Below, one piece after another: positions 63,566 to 64,000 of a DNA stretch of 64,000 bases. The first letter of the stretch is position 1. Each line of letters opens with the position of its first letter. Origin of the DNA: Bacteroidetes bacterium HGW-Bacteroidetes-6 (lineage in GTDB: Bacteria > Bacteroidota > Bacteroidia > Bacteroidales > DTU049); assembly GCA_002842495.1 (NCBI GenBank), contig PHDB01000005.1, positions 1 through 64,000 on the forward strand, in the 5' to 3' direction. A program made the position numbers and the translations under genes. Under the pieces are notes generated by a model. The model saw only the letters and a program-made list of their open reading frames with translations. It did not search any database and was not told the origin of the DNA.

Positions 63566-64000
63566 ATGAAAAAGAGACTATCATTGGCAAATGTGCCAAC
63601 CAATATTACCAAAGCAGAAAGATTGTCACAAGAACTTGGCGTTAATATCTTTATTAAAAGAGACGATCAAACAGGGACTGAAATTTCCGGGAATAAAATT
63701 AGAAAACTAGAGTACGCTCTTAATGAGGCGATTGAAAAAGGATGCACCAGAGTTATTACAACAGGAGGACTTCAATCCAACCACTGCCGTGCAACAACAG
63801 CAGCAGCAACTATTCTTGGTTTAAAAACTACAGTTTTACTAAGAGTGACCGAAGGGACAAAAGTAGAAGGCAATTATTTTCTGGATAAATTGTTTGGTGC
63901 TGAGGTCGTTTTCTGTACTCCCGATGAATACCGGAACTCCAGGAATGAAATCATGCAAAAGCTTGCTCAAGAGAGAGAAAAAAATGGGGAGAGATGCTAT
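63566..64000 (+). CDS. D-cysteine desulfhydrase/ACC deaminase-like (3' end cut off)
   Basis: 145 codons visible before the window ends. PLP fold II enzyme with LSLANVPTNITKAERLS, IFIKRDDQTGTEISGNKIRKLEY (PLP Lys44), VITTGGLQSNHCRATTAAATILGL and KVEGNYFLDKLFGAEVVFC. This matches the ACC deaminase/D-cysteine desulfhydrase family; in Bacteroidetes the latter is likelier. It is divergent from the large secreted protein gene, close to cyuA, so two sulfur-amino-acid degrading genes are near each other. Confidence 0.85.
   Translation, partial: MKKRLSLANVPTNITKAERLSQELGVNIFIKRDDQTGTEISGNKIRKLEYALNEAIEKGCTRVITTGGLQSNHCRATTAAATILGLKTTVLLRVTEGTKVEGNYFLDKLFGAEVVFCTPDEYRNSRNEIMQKLAQEREKNGERCY

Overview
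The window comes from a member of the Bacteroidota, most likely order Bacteroidales. The evidence is the AT-rich DNA, TAnnTTTG-type -7 promoter boxes, many lipoproteins with short signal peptides, six-bladed beta-propeller lipoproteins of the BF3164/DUF4934 type, a two-component-propeller histidine kinase, a PurF-like/ThrB/ThrC gene block, and Bacteroidetes RiPP families. Nothing in it identifies the species.

Layout. 0-4.1 kb: a probable ceramide (sphingolipid) operon (serine palmitoyltransferase, SDR reductase, GNAT-like N-acyltransferase), then a truncated glycosyltransferase and a LysE exporter. 4.1-7.4 kb: an IS66 element beside a decayed IS200/IS605 element. 7.6-9.3 kb: a BACON/LRR/M64-peptidase lipoprotein. 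9.3-15.2 kb: a decayed mobile region with radC, ssb, a small membrane protein and a 29-codon relaxase stub. It includes two defence-type genes (a frameshifted Shedu nuclease and an HNH protein), each followed by an attC-like imperfect palindrome. Three genes here share a conserved upstream element. 15.4-15.7 kb: hairpins and a tandem 83-bp repeat whose core recurs at 31.8 kb.

15.9-31.7 kb is the most interesting part: a peptide natural-product island between those repeats. It has a TPR/HTH regulator. System 1 is a six-cysteine double-glycine peptide, a TlpA-like oxidoreductase and a degenerate-C39/VKOR/thioredoxin membrane protein, and its own C39 exporter is cut off by an IS3 relic. System 2 is a grasp-with-SPASM RiPP: a double-glycine precursor, an ATP-grasp ligase, a SPASM protein, propeller lipoproteins (one fused to a SUMF1 domain), an intact C39 peptidase-ABC exporter and an HlyD adaptor. 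Both precursor genes sit 119-120 nt downstream of the same conserved inverted-repeat leader, so the two systems are probably co-regulated and may share the one intact exporter.

31.9-34.3 kb: an AbiE toxin-antitoxin pair with an operator-like palindrome, a truncated nuclease-type defence gene and IS256 remains. 34.3-37 kb: two more propeller lipoproteins. 37-64 kb is ordinary chromosomal DNA: a P5C reductase-like protein, a hybrid propeller sensor kinase, thrC-thrB-purF, an acetate transporter, lipA-lipB, a large PEP/pyruvate-binding protein, hbd-crt, an SDR with a corrinoid methyltransferase operon, htpG, cyuA, a golvesin-domain/FnIII secreted protein and the start of a D-cysteine desulfhydrase-like gene. 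I saw no rRNA, tRNA or CRISPR array.
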